A stretch of DNA of 55,061 nucleotides, taken from CAYQPF01 sp964419225. Its GTDB lineage: Bacteria; Cloacimonadota; Cloacimonadia; Cloacimonadales; CAYQPF01. The notes beneath the pieces are model-generated. The model saw only the letters and a program-made list of their open reading frames with translations. It was not told the DNA's origin and did not search any database. The translations under genes were made by a program, and so were the position numbers. Shown here one piece after another: positions 44,575 through 52,167 of the stretch. The DNA lies in NCBI GenBank assembly GCA_964419225.1, contig CAYQPF010000017.1, forward strand, positions 1-55,061, given 5' to 3'. Numbering within the stretch: position 1 is the first letter of the stretch; the number at the start of each line of letters is the position of its first letter.

Positions 44575-46551
44575 TTAGGATTCAATAATGCAGAGGATAG
44601 ATGCTTTGGCAACCGAATCACCGGATTTGAAAGCGATAGATTTGATTTTGCCATTACAGGGAGCTTCCAGATTATTGTACATTTTCATAGCTTCCAGCAC
44701 GACGACAGTTTCGCCGGCTGTAACAGTATCACCGACCTGTTTTTCATAGCTGATAACCATACCCGGCATAGGAGCTACAATACCTGTTTCACCTTCGCCC
44801 AGACTGACTACAGGCACGTCTGCTGCTTTTTCTTTTTTCGGAGCAGGTTTAGGAGCTGTGGGTGCTGCAGGAGATTTAGCTAAAGTTGCTGCAGGATTGC
44901 CTGCGAGATAGGGAACGCCTTCTTCGCCGACTTCAACTGCAAAGTATTCACCATCAACATAAACATCAAAGGATCTGGTGTTTTCAGGTTTAGGTGGAAC
45001 TACTTTATCAGATTTCTCTACCAGCTTACCAGCTTTAGCTTTTTCAATGAGTTCTGTTTCTTTGGCAACATCTTCATAAGTTCTGGGTTTAACATCAGCA
45101 GGAATCTCTTCCAGACCGTATTTCCACTTGAGGAATTTCTTGCCGGTAATAGGATAAAGAGCAACGATCAATTCGTCGTCGATATTCTTAGCCAGGCCCT
45201 TGACATCGGCTTTAACTGCATCCATTTCGGGTTCAATAATATCGCCGGGACGGCAGGTGATGGGTTCTTCGCCTCTGGGATAGCCTTTGAGAGCATGAGC
45301 CTGAACTGCAGGATCCATAGGAAGAGTTGTCTTGCCGTATAATCCGTAGCAGAGATCCTTAACCTGTTCGGTCACTCTGTTGTATTCGCCGGGCTTTTTA
45401 TCGAAGAGGACATTATTCACAGTCTGGATCCCCACGATCTGCGATGTGGGAGTAACCAGAGGAATCATACCCAGGTCTTTTCTGACTTTAGGAAGAGTTT
45501 CAAAAACTTCATCCAGTTTATCCAGAGAATCCATCTGTTTTAACTGATTAACGAGATTGGACAGCATACCACCGGGTGTTTGGTGCAGGATAACATTGGT
45601 GTCGATGACTGCCAATTTGGTGTTATCGAGGAAGTGCATATATTTGACAGCACTCTTTTCGAGTTCGCGGTCGATTTTATCAAGGAGTCTGATATCGAAA
45701 CCTGTATCGCGGTTGGTTCCCAGGAGGGATACAACGATAGGTTCGATGGCAGAATGAGAGGTTCTGTAGGCATAAGGAGCCAGACAGGTGTCGATGATAT
45801 CCACACCGGCTTCAATAGCTTTGAACAGAGCGAGATCACCCATACCGGAAGTAAAGTGGGTATGCAGGTGGATAGGAAGCTTGACAGCTGCCTTGAGAGC
45901 TTTCACGAGATTATAGGCATCGTAAGGAGCCACGAGACCGGCCATATCTTTGATACAGATGGAATCTGCACCCATGTCTTCGAGTTGTTTTGCTTTGTCC
46001 ACATAGTATGCCAAATTATAGATATCTCCGCCCATACGCATTTCAGTGAGAGAATAGCAAATAGTTCCCTGGAAATGTTTAGCATTGGCTTTGATAACTT
46101 TGCTGGCTGTCTGGAAATTACGGAAATCATTAAGAGCATCGAAAACTCTGAAAATATCAATACCATTGACGCAGGCTCTGTCAACAAATGCTTCTACGAC
46201 ATCATCAGCATAATTTCTATAACCGACGAGGTTTTGGCCTCTGAGCAGCATGGAGAAAGGAGTATTTTTGATATATTTTTTGAGAGTTTTGATTCTTTCC
46301 CACGGATCTTCATTCAGGTAACGATGCATTGTATCGAAAGTAGCTCCGCCCCATACTTCCATGGAATAGAAACCAACTTTGTCCAAATCTTCTGCTAAGG
46401 GGATCATGTCTTCTGTTCTGCCTCTGGTGGCAAAAATTGACTGATGACCATCTCTGAGTGTCACATCCTGAATCTTGATCGGATTCTCAGCTTTGGGACG
46501 GTCTATTTTATAGTTCATGTCCTTCATTTCAAGAACACCATGCTTATCCAT
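44575..46551 (-). CDS. oadA: Carboxyltransferase 5S-type subunit fused to biotin carrier domain (OadA/PycB type, 658 aa)
   Basis: I start at the second ATG (46551), because the first four codons (ATGGAGGAATTA) themselves contain its GGAGG site. Residues ~20-300 are a DRE-TIM barrel: VTLRDGHQSIFATRG, QNLVGYRNYADD, catalytic Lys in SICIKDMAG, and metal ligands in IHLHTHFTSGMG. A PYC_OADA conserved region (~300-480) follows. A Pro/Ala-rich linker (~560-585) leads to a biotinyl domain with Lys623 in LEAMKM, exactly 35 residues from the end as in other carriers. Function: transfers CO2 between carboxybiotin and pyruvate/oxaloacetate. Its operon partner is a methylmalonyl-CoA type carboxyltransferase, and no membrane decarboxylase subunit is nearby. 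I favour a transcarboxylase over a sodium pump. Confidence 0.92.
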   Translation of the reverse strand: MDKHGVLEMKDMNYKIDRPKAENPIKIQDVTLRDGHQSIFATRGRTEDMIPLAEDLDKVGFYSMEVWGGATFDTMHRYLNEDPWERIKTLKKYIKNTPFSMLLRGQNLVGYRNYADDVVEAFVDRACVNGIDIFRVFDALNDFRNFQTASKVIKANAKHFQGTICYSLTEMRMGGDIYNLAYYVDKAKQLEDMGADSICIKDMAGLVAPYDAYNLVKALKAAVKLPIHLHTHFTSGMGDLALFKAIEAGVDIIDTCLAPYAYRTSHSAIEPIVVSLLGTNRDTGFDIRLLDKIDRELEKSAVKYMHFLDNTKLAVIDTNVILHQTPGGMLSNLVNQLKQMDSLDKLDEVFETLPKVRKDLGMIPLVTPTSQIVGIQTVNNVLFDKKPGEYNRVTEQVKDLCYGLYGKTTLPMDPAVQAHALKGYPRGEEPITCRPGDIIEPEMDAVKADVKGLAKNIDDELIVALYPITGKKFLKWKYGLEEIPADVKPRTYEDVAKETELIEKAKAGKLVEKSDKVVPPKPENTRSFDVYVDGEYFAVEVGEEGVPYLAGNPAATLAKSPAAPTAPKPAPKKEKAADVPVVSLGEGETGIVAPMPGMVISYEKQVGDTVTAGETVVVLEAMKMYNNLEAPCNGKIKSIAFKSGDSVAKASILCIIES

Positions 46552-46568
46552 TAATTCCTCCATTTATC

Positions 46569-46754
46569 TTATCTTTTTATAACTCTTCTTTGGATCAGAC
46601 TGCGGTTGGTCATGATCGATTGTCTTCCATAAGCTGACCAGTTGGAAGGATTATTCACCGGCATGGCAATAATCTGCTGTCTTTGTTCAGCTTCACATTT
46701 CAAATAGTAAAGAACCCCTGTTAAGGCGGCTATGGCTTTTTTACTTTTTTCCAA
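46569..46754 (-). CDS. Small carboxyltransferase-operon protein (61 aa)
   Basis: A TTG start at 46754 has a strong AGGAGGTAATT site inside the short gap after the 12S-like gene. It has a helical N terminus (KKAIAALTGVLYYLK) and a C terminus with spaced W/GR/M/R residues (NWSAYGRQSIMTNRSLIQRR). Short proteins with a Trp-x-x-x-Gly-Arg...Met-x-x-Arg tail sit in many decarboxylase and acyl-CoA carboxylase operons as small subunits. I place it there from pattern and position. It is not the biotin carrier, since no LEAMKM motif is present. Confidence 0.65.
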   Translation of the reverse strand: MEKSKKAIAALTGVLYYLKCEAEQRQQIIAMPVNNPSNWSAYGRQSIMTNRSLIQRRVIKR

Positions 46755-46768
46755 AATTACCTCCTGAT

Positions 46769-48325
46769 TTAGAGAGGAACATTACCATGCTTTTTAGGAG
46801 GAAGATTTTCGCTCTTGGTCAGCATGATATTAAGGGCATCCACGAGTCTGGCTCTGGTTTCGGAAGGTTGAATGATAGCATCGATATAGCCTCTTTCAGC
46901 AGCTCTGTAGGGATTGGAGAACAGATCTTCGTATTCCTGGATCTTTTCTTCTCTCTTAGCGACAGGGTTTTCTGCTTTCTGAATGTCGCGGCGATAGATG
47001 ATGTTGGCAGCACCCTGAGCACCCATAACGGCGATTTCAGAAGTCGGCCAGGCAAAGACCATATCTGCACCCAAGTGTTTGGAACTCATAGCGATATAAG
47101 AACCACCGTAGTTCTTTCTGGTGATAATAGTCAATTTTGGTACAGTTGCTTCGGAATAGCACCAGAGCAATTTAGCACCGTGACGAATGATTCCGCCCCA
47201 TTCCTGTTGAGTTCCGGGTAAGTAACCGGGTACATCGACAAAAGTAATGATAGGAATATTAAAAGCATCACAGAATCTGATGAAGCGGGAAGATTTATCG
47301 GAAGCTTCGATATCAAGACAGCCGGCTAAGACGATAGGCTGGTTGGCAACAATGCCAACGACCTTACCATCGAGTCTGCCGAAACCGGTGATGATATTGG
47401 TAGCGTAATACTCATGAGTTTCAAAGAATATTCCGTTATCGAGAACAGAAGCCAGAATATCTTTCATATCGTAAGCAGCTTTAGGATTATCGGGAACAAT
47501 TTTGTCGAGTTCAGGGCATAATCTGTGAGGATCATCCCCGCCGTCGAACATGGGAGGATCATCCATATTGTTGCTGGGTAAATAGCTTAAAAGGGTCTTG
47601 ATCTGCTGAATGGCATCGGCATCATCTTCACAGGCAAAATGAGCATTACCGCTCTTTGTGTTGTGAGCCATGGCTCCGCCCAGATCTTCCTGAGTTGTTT
47701 CTTCGCCGGTAACGGCTTTGATCACATCTGGACCGGTTATGAACATGAAACTGGTATTTTTAACCATGAAAACGAAATCAGTCATTGCAGGTGAATAAAC
47801 AGCTCCACCGGCACATGGTCCCATGATACCGGAAATCTGGGGGATCACACCTGAACATCTGGCATTACGGAAGAAAATATCTCCGTAACCTCTCAGAGCA
47901 TCCACACCTTCCTGAATTCTGGCACCGCCTGAATCGTTTAAACCAACAAAAGGCACGCCGGCTTTTTGGGCAAGATCCATCACTTTACAGATTTTTGCTG
48001 CATGCATTTCGCCCAATGAACCTGCACGGGCTGTAAAATCCTGTGCAAAAGCAAAAACAGGACGGCCATTGACCAAACCATGTCCTACTATTACACCATC
48101 AGAAGGAATTTCAACTTTTTCCATCCCAAAATTATCGCAGCGATGACGGACAAACTGGTCGATCTCACGGAAACTACCGGCATCGAATAAGAGGTTTAAT
48201 CTTTCGCGTGCGGTGAGTTTTCCGCCTGCATGTTGTTTATCAACAGCGTCTTTACCACCCATTTGCAGAATCTGATTCTCTTTTTCCTTGAGAGCCTGGA
48301 GCTTTTGTTCCACAGTTCCTAACAT
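46769..48325 (-). CDS. mmdA: Methylmalonyl-CoA/propionyl-CoA carboxyltransferase, 12S-type subunit (518 aa)
   Basis: The ATG at 48325 follows AAGGAGAGAAT. This is a full-length acyl-CoA carboxyltransferase with two crotonase-type halves. The first has GGKLTARERLNLLFDAGSF, FAQDFTARAGSLGEMHAAKI, LNDSGGARIQEGVDAL and GPCAGGAVYSPAMTDF. The second has EVLDNG-like ILASVLDNGIFFETHEYYA, GIVANQPIVLAGCLDIEAS, FVDVPGYLPGTQQEWGGI, and the ITRKNYGGSYIAMSSKHLG/AMGAQGAA oxyanion region. It transfers carboxyl between methylmalonyl-CoA (or propionyl-CoA) and biotin. It is first in the operon with the small subunit (14-bp gap) and the 5S-biotin subunit. No biotin carboxylase is adjacent, which fits a transcarboxylase or decarboxylase rather than an ATP-driven carboxylase. 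Confidence 0.93.
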   Translation of the reverse strand: MLGTVEQKLQALKEKENQILQMGGKDAVDKQHAGGKLTARERLNLLFDAGSFREIDQFVRHRCDNFGMEKVEIPSDGVIVGHGLVNGRPVFAFAQDFTARAGSLGEMHAAKICKVMDLAQKAGVPFVGLNDSGGARIQEGVDALRGYGDIFFRNARCSGVIPQISGIMGPCAGGAVYSPAMTDFVFMVKNTSFMFITGPDVIKAVTGEETTQEDLGGAMAHNTKSGNAHFACEDDADAIQQIKTLLSYLPSNNMDDPPMFDGGDDPHRLCPELDKIVPDNPKAAYDMKDILASVLDNGIFFETHEYYATNIITGFGRLDGKVVGIVANQPIVLAGCLDIEASDKSSRFIRFCDAFNIPIITFVDVPGYLPGTQQEWGGIIRHGAKLLWCYSEATVPKLTIITRKNYGGSYIAMSSKHLGADMVFAWPTSEIAVMGAQGAANIIYRRDIQKAENPVAKREEKIQEYEDLFSNPYRAAERGYIDAIIQPSETRARLVDALNIMLTKSENLPPKKHGNVPL

Positions 48326-48906
48326 AATTCTCTCCTTTTTTTATTTTAATATTAATTTACACATCTTTCTAAAGTATAAAAAATAAAATACTTATTAAAA
48401 AGCAAGTTATTTTTAAAAAAGCAGCAAGCGAATAATTATTAATTATTAATTATCAATTATTAATGAGGGACGAAGAAAGTGGGCAAGGTGCAGTAGGCAT
48501 TAGGCAGTTGAGAATGGATTGAGTGTGATGAAACATTGACTACCGCTGACTATCACTGACTTACACGGACAAGGGAAGATATCTGAAAGTATTGTGTTTC
48601 CTGAGTGGCCTTATAGTTCGACAACCCATTCCAGGATAGGAGTCAGGCGTCAGTCGCCAGGCATCAGGAGAGAAAACCCATCCCCGACCCTTCCCTTTTA
48701 ATAAGGGAAGGGAGGTGAAATAGGATCCGCCTTTTAAATCCTTCTGAATCACGGCACAGATTAAAGGATGTCACGGATTTGTAGGGGCAGACACACAGGT
48801 CTGCCCAAAGTACAGCCAGCATTCAGACAGGTTAAATAGCAAATCTTTGCCTTGTTCCAAGGGCAGACACACAGGTCTGCCCCTACAATCATCTGCCATA
48901 CAAATA
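48326..48906. repeat. Intergenic region rich in palindromes and short arrays
   Basis: 581 bp without a convincing gene. After ~95 bp of AT-rich DNA upstream of the carboxyltransferase operon (probable promoter) come a TTAATAATT palindromic stretch (48433-48465), 7-bp-period words (48535-48570 and 48648-48670: ggcgtca, gtcgcca, ggcatca), the stem CCCTTCCCTT/AAGGGAAGGG (48688-48712), and two copies of GGGCAGAC-acacag-GTCTGCCC (48785-48806 and 48861-48882) 76 bp apart, with GTAGG/CCTAC at their outer ends. Confidence 0.65.
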
Positions 48907-49422
48907 TCAGCCGGGTTCAACCCGTTCAAGACATATCTCCTCAACCGGATTATCAATAATTTTATTCTTTTCCATCTTAAACAATTCACCATTAACTGTT
49001 CCCTCCCATTCTTTCCCACTAGTAATTGTTTCCCCATCCTGTTCATCATGTATGTTAATAACTCCGAAAAGTGTGTCTTCCCATGTCAGTTTTGCCAGAT
49101 CCAATTCCGGGTTTTGCTTCAATAATTCAAACATTACCTTTGTAAAGCAGGCGTAACCATTAAGCGGATATTTATCTGCTCTGTGTTGAGCATTGTAAAG
49201 AGCTGCATAGTTTTTGAAGTATTCTTTGAATTCAATGGGAGCGGATTTCCAGACAGTTGCCAGGTGTTTGAAGATGCTACCCATGCGGATGTTATGTTCG
49301 GTTTTGGGTGGGACAAAGTATTTTCTGGCATAGCATAAATCCAGGTTTTTGTAGTAAAGAAGAGTCATTCCTTCTGATTTCAAGGAAACTCTTTTCGCTC
49401 CGGCTGCAAAGAATACCCGCAT
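48907..49422 (-). CDS. Conserved-looking protein of unknown function (171 aa)
   Basis: The ATG at 49422 has an excellent AAAGGAGGAAAA site. The longer frame to 49515 runs through repeat DNA and lacks a site. There is no signal peptide or membrane segment. The protein opens MRVFFAAGAKRVSLKSEGM and continues with aromatic and basic residues (LLYYKNLDLCYARKYF), HNIRMGSIFKHLATVWKSAP, a helical stretch EFKEYFKNYAALYNAQH, and NGYACFTKVMFELLKQNPELDLAKLTW. The tail is acidic (NPVEEICLERVEPG). I do not recognise a family. It is transcribed alone and is bounded on both sides by repeat-rich DNA. The strong start and normal composition argue that it is a real gene. Confidence 0.65.
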   Translation of the reverse strand: MRVFFAAGAKRVSLKSEGMTLLYYKNLDLCYARKYFVPPKTEHNIRMGSIFKHLATVWKSAPIEFKEYFKNYAALYNAQHRADKYPLNGYACFTKVMFELLKQNPELDLAKLTWEDTLFGVINIHDEQDGETITSGKEWEGTVNGELFKMEKNKIIDNPVEEICLERVEPG

Positions 49423-49654
49423 TTTTCCTCCTTTTGTGGAATTAAAGACGCTTAATAGAACGCAGATGACACAGATCAAACAGATTAGCACTGATCGAGA
49501 ATCATTCAGTGTCATGGGTAGCGATTTCTTATGGTCCTCAATCCTGGTTTTACACCCCTACATATAGATAAGCCGACAAAAATGAGTTTTAATGTCACTA
49601 GAGCGAAAATAATTTAAAAATTGTAAGATTTTGTGAAAATAATTGTATTTTTAA

Positions 49655-49699
49655 TGGACGAAATGGACTAAATGGACTTGATGGACAGTATGGATAAAA
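49655..49699 (+). repeat. 9-bp tandem array, five units
   Basis: Units: tggacgaaa, tggactaaa, tggacttga, tggacagta, tggataaaa. The first five bases are constant in four of five and the rest vary. A three-unit relative lies at 34245-34271. Confidence 0.8.
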
Positions 49700-50010
49700 A
49701 GGCAGCAGTATTTAATTATTAATTATCAATGGAGAGATGGGAAATTATTGAAACCCGCAGGCAAGTACTTAGGCGTCAGTCGGCAGTCGTCAGGCGTCAG
49801 AGGGGATTGAGGATAGAGTAAAGGAACGTCAGACGAGTCTGACAGGTCGGACGAGTCAGGCATGAGAAAATGCCAGTATTGTGATAGTCTTAGCCGGTAG
49901 CTGTAGGGGCGAACCTATGTGTTCGCCCTTTTCATTGGGAATAACCGACGTCTCGTCGGTTCAAAAGGCAGAATGTTGTGAATCACAGTACCGATTCTGT
50001 CGATTTTATT

Positions 50011-50038
50011 GTAGAGACAGGGCATGCCCTGTCTCTAC
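50011..50038. repeat. Perfect 28-bp palindrome
   Basis: GTAGAGACAGGGC followed by AT and GCCCTGTCTCTAC is fully self-complementary with no loop bases. It lies just upstream of the RHS-like reading frame and carries the GTAG/CTAC outer ends common to the palindrome family. Confidence 0.85.
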
Positions 50039-50071
50039 GGATGTCACTATTTGCACTAATGGAGAAATTGT

Positions 50072-51063
50072 TTGTTATCCGGGTTGAAAGATCATCTGGG
50101 TTCGACACGAGCACTGCTAAATACCTCAAATGAGATTGTGAGTACTTTTGACTACAATGCCTTTGGAAAAAAGCAAAAAAGTATTTCTGCCCAAATGAAC
50201 TATCAGTTTACCGGCAGAGAACAGACAACGAGACAAACCTTGACAATTTCAAAGCCAGATTTTACGATGAATACCTTATGAGATTTTATGAAACTGACCC
50301 TGAAGAACAGTTCGCATCTCCGTATGCCTACTGTGGAAACGATCCGATCAATCTGATTGATCCGGATGGGTATGAAGCAAAACTTGACTGGGATGAAAAG
50401 ACAGTGTCTGATGTGAAAGAAGCAGAAAAAGTTGCAAAAAAAGATTATCCTTTCATATCAGTTGATTACAAAAACAAAAAACTTGTAGCAGATCCTAAGT
50501 ATAAACCTAAAAATGTACAAGAAGCACGATTGATCGAAATTATTAATAGTCCAACACCATGTGTATTATCTTTTAACCCAGGTGGCGTTTATTTTACACA
50601 TAGCAATTCTCCAGTACCAGAAGGAGGAAAACAAAAGTTTGATGTTAATCTGATTTACGGTGAAAATTGGGGAGGGCTTGTTAATGGTGTTGGAACAAAT
50701 TATGTTGGCTGGGAAAATTTGAAAACTTTATCTAAAGCTACTGAAGCGTATGATAAAAACACTTCATCATCTACTTCAGAAATACTGTTCCATGCACTAG
50801 ATGAAGCTTACGAGCAATCTTGTAATCCTACATGGGTGTATGAACAGTGTCATAAAGCAGCAGATAGTTACTGGAATGGAGATGTTAATGTTTATTGGAA
50901 TACAAGTAAAGGACCATTCACACCTCGAAGTGACAATTCAAGTATTATGGAGTTGAAAAAAGAATTACTAGGTAAGCGATTCATGAACGCTGGATTTAAT
51001 TTACAAAATCCAGCTAACTCTGTAGAGTATAACTTCATATTTAGATATGGGATAACCAAGTAA
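50072..51063 (+). pseudogene. RHS-repeat core remnant with C-terminal tip, frameshifted
   Basis: 50072-50223 encodes the RHS core LKDHLGSTRALLNTSNEIVSTFDYNAFGKK...YQFTGREQ. At 50224 the frame must change (one base missing) to continue as DNETNLDNFKARFYDEYLMR, then FYETDPEEQFASPYAYCGND and PINLIDPDGYE, which are the standard end of the core. The ~225-residue tip after DPDG is unique (STSEILFHALDEAYEQ is its most motif-like part) and ends at 51063. The usual thousand-residue YD-repeat shell is absent upstream and is replaced by palindrome-rich DNA. There is no signal peptide or start with a good site. The tip frame is intact and could be expressed from the ATG at 50278. Inference: a displaced cassette of an RHS polymorphic toxin. 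Toxin activity is not recognisable. Confidence 0.75.
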
Positions 51064-51647
51064 TGAAAAGTATTCTTGCATGTATTGTCTTTTTTTGCTC
51101 ATTGCCGTTTTGTTTACTTGGTAATGAATATGTTAATTCCAAAGGTGAGAACTTGATAAAATTATCATCACCTTTACTATTAACAACAATCAAATGGGCT
51201 GATAGTGATTCTTTAATTATAATTACTAAAATAACAATCTTGTCATACGGCATGGATATACCTTCAATCAATAAGGCTAAAATAGTATTACTATATAAAG
51301 GGAAAGAGATTGTGGGTGAGAGTAAATGGAATGAGGTAAAAAAGCAAAACATGTTTGCTGAAAATAAAAATGATATTTTGCCACCTTATCTAATTAACCC
51401 AAATATAAATGTCAATAGCCATTATTACAGAGAAGTGGATATTGATCCATTTAGCGATTGGGTACATCTTATTTTTACTAAATATGAAATTACGAATGCT
51501 TTTCTTTTCAATCTCAAAAGTGTCCATAAAACTGATTATTTAGATATTTCATACGATTTTGATATTAGCTGCGAGGTGGCAAAATTAAAAAAAAATGGAA
51601 AGGAAAGAATACATCTAAATAAAAGAAAGGAAACCAATGAAAAATAA
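51063..51647 (+). CDS. Small exported protein overlapping the RHS tip (194 aa)
   Basis: Its ATG overlaps the stop of the RHS tip by one base (TAATG), so the two are probably translated together. A signal peptide is visible (MKSILACIVFFCSLPFCLLG). The mature protein has alternating hydrophobic strands (LLLTTIKWADSDSLIIITKI, INKAKIVLLYKGKEIVGESK), an aromatic/acidic middle, and a basic tail (KLKKNGKERIHLNKRKE). No family is recognised. Genes directly after RHS tips are often immunity proteins, but an exported one would have to act in the periplasm. An accessory or unrelated exported protein is equally possible. Confidence 0.65.
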   Translation: MKSILACIVFFCSLPFCLLGNEYVNSKGENLIKLSSPLLLTTIKWADSDSLIIITKITILSYGMDIPSINKAKIVLLYKGKEIVGESKWNEVKKQNMFAENKNDILPPYLINPNINVNSHYYREVDIDPFSDWVHLIFTKYEITNAFLFNLKSVHKTDYLDISYDFDISCEVAKLKKNGKERIHLNKRKETNEK

Positions 51648-52071
51648 AATTGCATTAGTTATAGTGTCATTTTTTATAGCAAATATGCTTCTCTGTGCTT
51701 CAGTAGATACGCTGTTTGTGCAAAATTTGACACATATTACAACCATCCCATTGACTGGTGAGGAAAGCATAATAGTTGTTTTTGCTACGGAGTCAGATAG
51801 CTTATTCTTGGTTCAATTAGCTCCCCCAAGTGCATATGATATTTATTATTATCGAGCATTGAAACATAATGAAAAAGTAGATTTACACTTAGTTGAGTAT
51901 CAGAATCCATTAAAAGATTGTTACTACAAAAGTGGTGTATGGATTTCTGATGCCGGCTATTGGATTTGCCCTTACAAAAAAAGATATACTACTAATGATT
52001 TACTATTAACAACTGATAGGATTTTGAGTTTAAAACTTAAGGAAAAGCGAAGAACAAAAATAAAATATTAG
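51637..52071 (+). CDS. Small exported protein (144 aa)
   Basis: It overlaps the previous gene by 11 bp and has AAAGGAAACC before its ATG. Signal peptide MKNKIALVIVSFFIANMLLCAS. The mature part is short and beta-rich (DTLFVQNLTHITTIPLTGEE, SIIVVFATESDSLFLVQLAP) with two cysteines (KDCYYKSGVWISD, YWICPYKKRY) that could form a disulfide after export. The tail is basic. No known family. It is third in the unit begun by the RHS tip, and the two small exported genes may be a pair. Confidence 0.65.
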   Translation: MKNKIALVIVSFFIANMLLCASVDTLFVQNLTHITTIPLTGEESIIVVFATESDSLFLVQLAPPSAYDIYYYRALKHNEKVDLHLVEYQNPLKDCYYKSGVWISDAGYWICPYKKRYTTNDLLLTTDRILSLKLKEKRRTKIKY

Positions 52072-52167
52072 AATAAATATTGTTCTCTATAGGGAAGGAA
52101 ACAAATGGATTCCTTCTCTATTTGAATATAACATGAATAAATATCATGATTTAACAAGGAGACTTGA

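Larger units (their letters stand above)
49423..50071. repeat. Repeat-dense intergenic region before the RHS remnant
   Basis: 649 bp. Contents in order: the GACGCTTAATAGAACGCAGAT word (49448-49468); a five-unit 9-bp array (49655-49699); GAAACCCGCAGGCAAGTACT, the inverted form of 8250-8269; 7-bp words (~49781-49801); a GTCAGACgaGTCTGAC palindrome (~49829); hairpins GGGCGAAC/GTTCGCCC (49907-49928) and AACCGACG/CGTCGGTT (49943-49961); and a perfect 28-bp palindrome (50011-50038). Short open frames here are not supported. Confidence 0.65.

Noticed and set aside
45580..46398. 272-aa plus-strand ORF opposite the 5S-biotin gene
   Set aside because: It lies wholly inside a strongly supported gene on the other strand, and its composition is that of a reverse reading of that gene.
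44575..46551. Calling the 5S-biotin protein a sodium-pump oxaloacetate decarboxylase
   Set aside because: No membrane beta (OadB) or gamma subunit is encoded nearby, and the operon partner is a methylmalonyl-CoA carboxyltransferase.
48560..48752. 63-aa minus-strand ORF in the gap upstream of the carboxyltransferase operon
   Set aside because: Encoded by palindrome and 7-bp-repeat DNA, with no ribosome site.
49881..50087. 68-aa ORF before the RHS remnant (ends TNGEIVCYPG)
   Set aside because: It is mostly a translation of hairpins. Only the last few residues could be decayed RHS core in another frame, too little to annotate.
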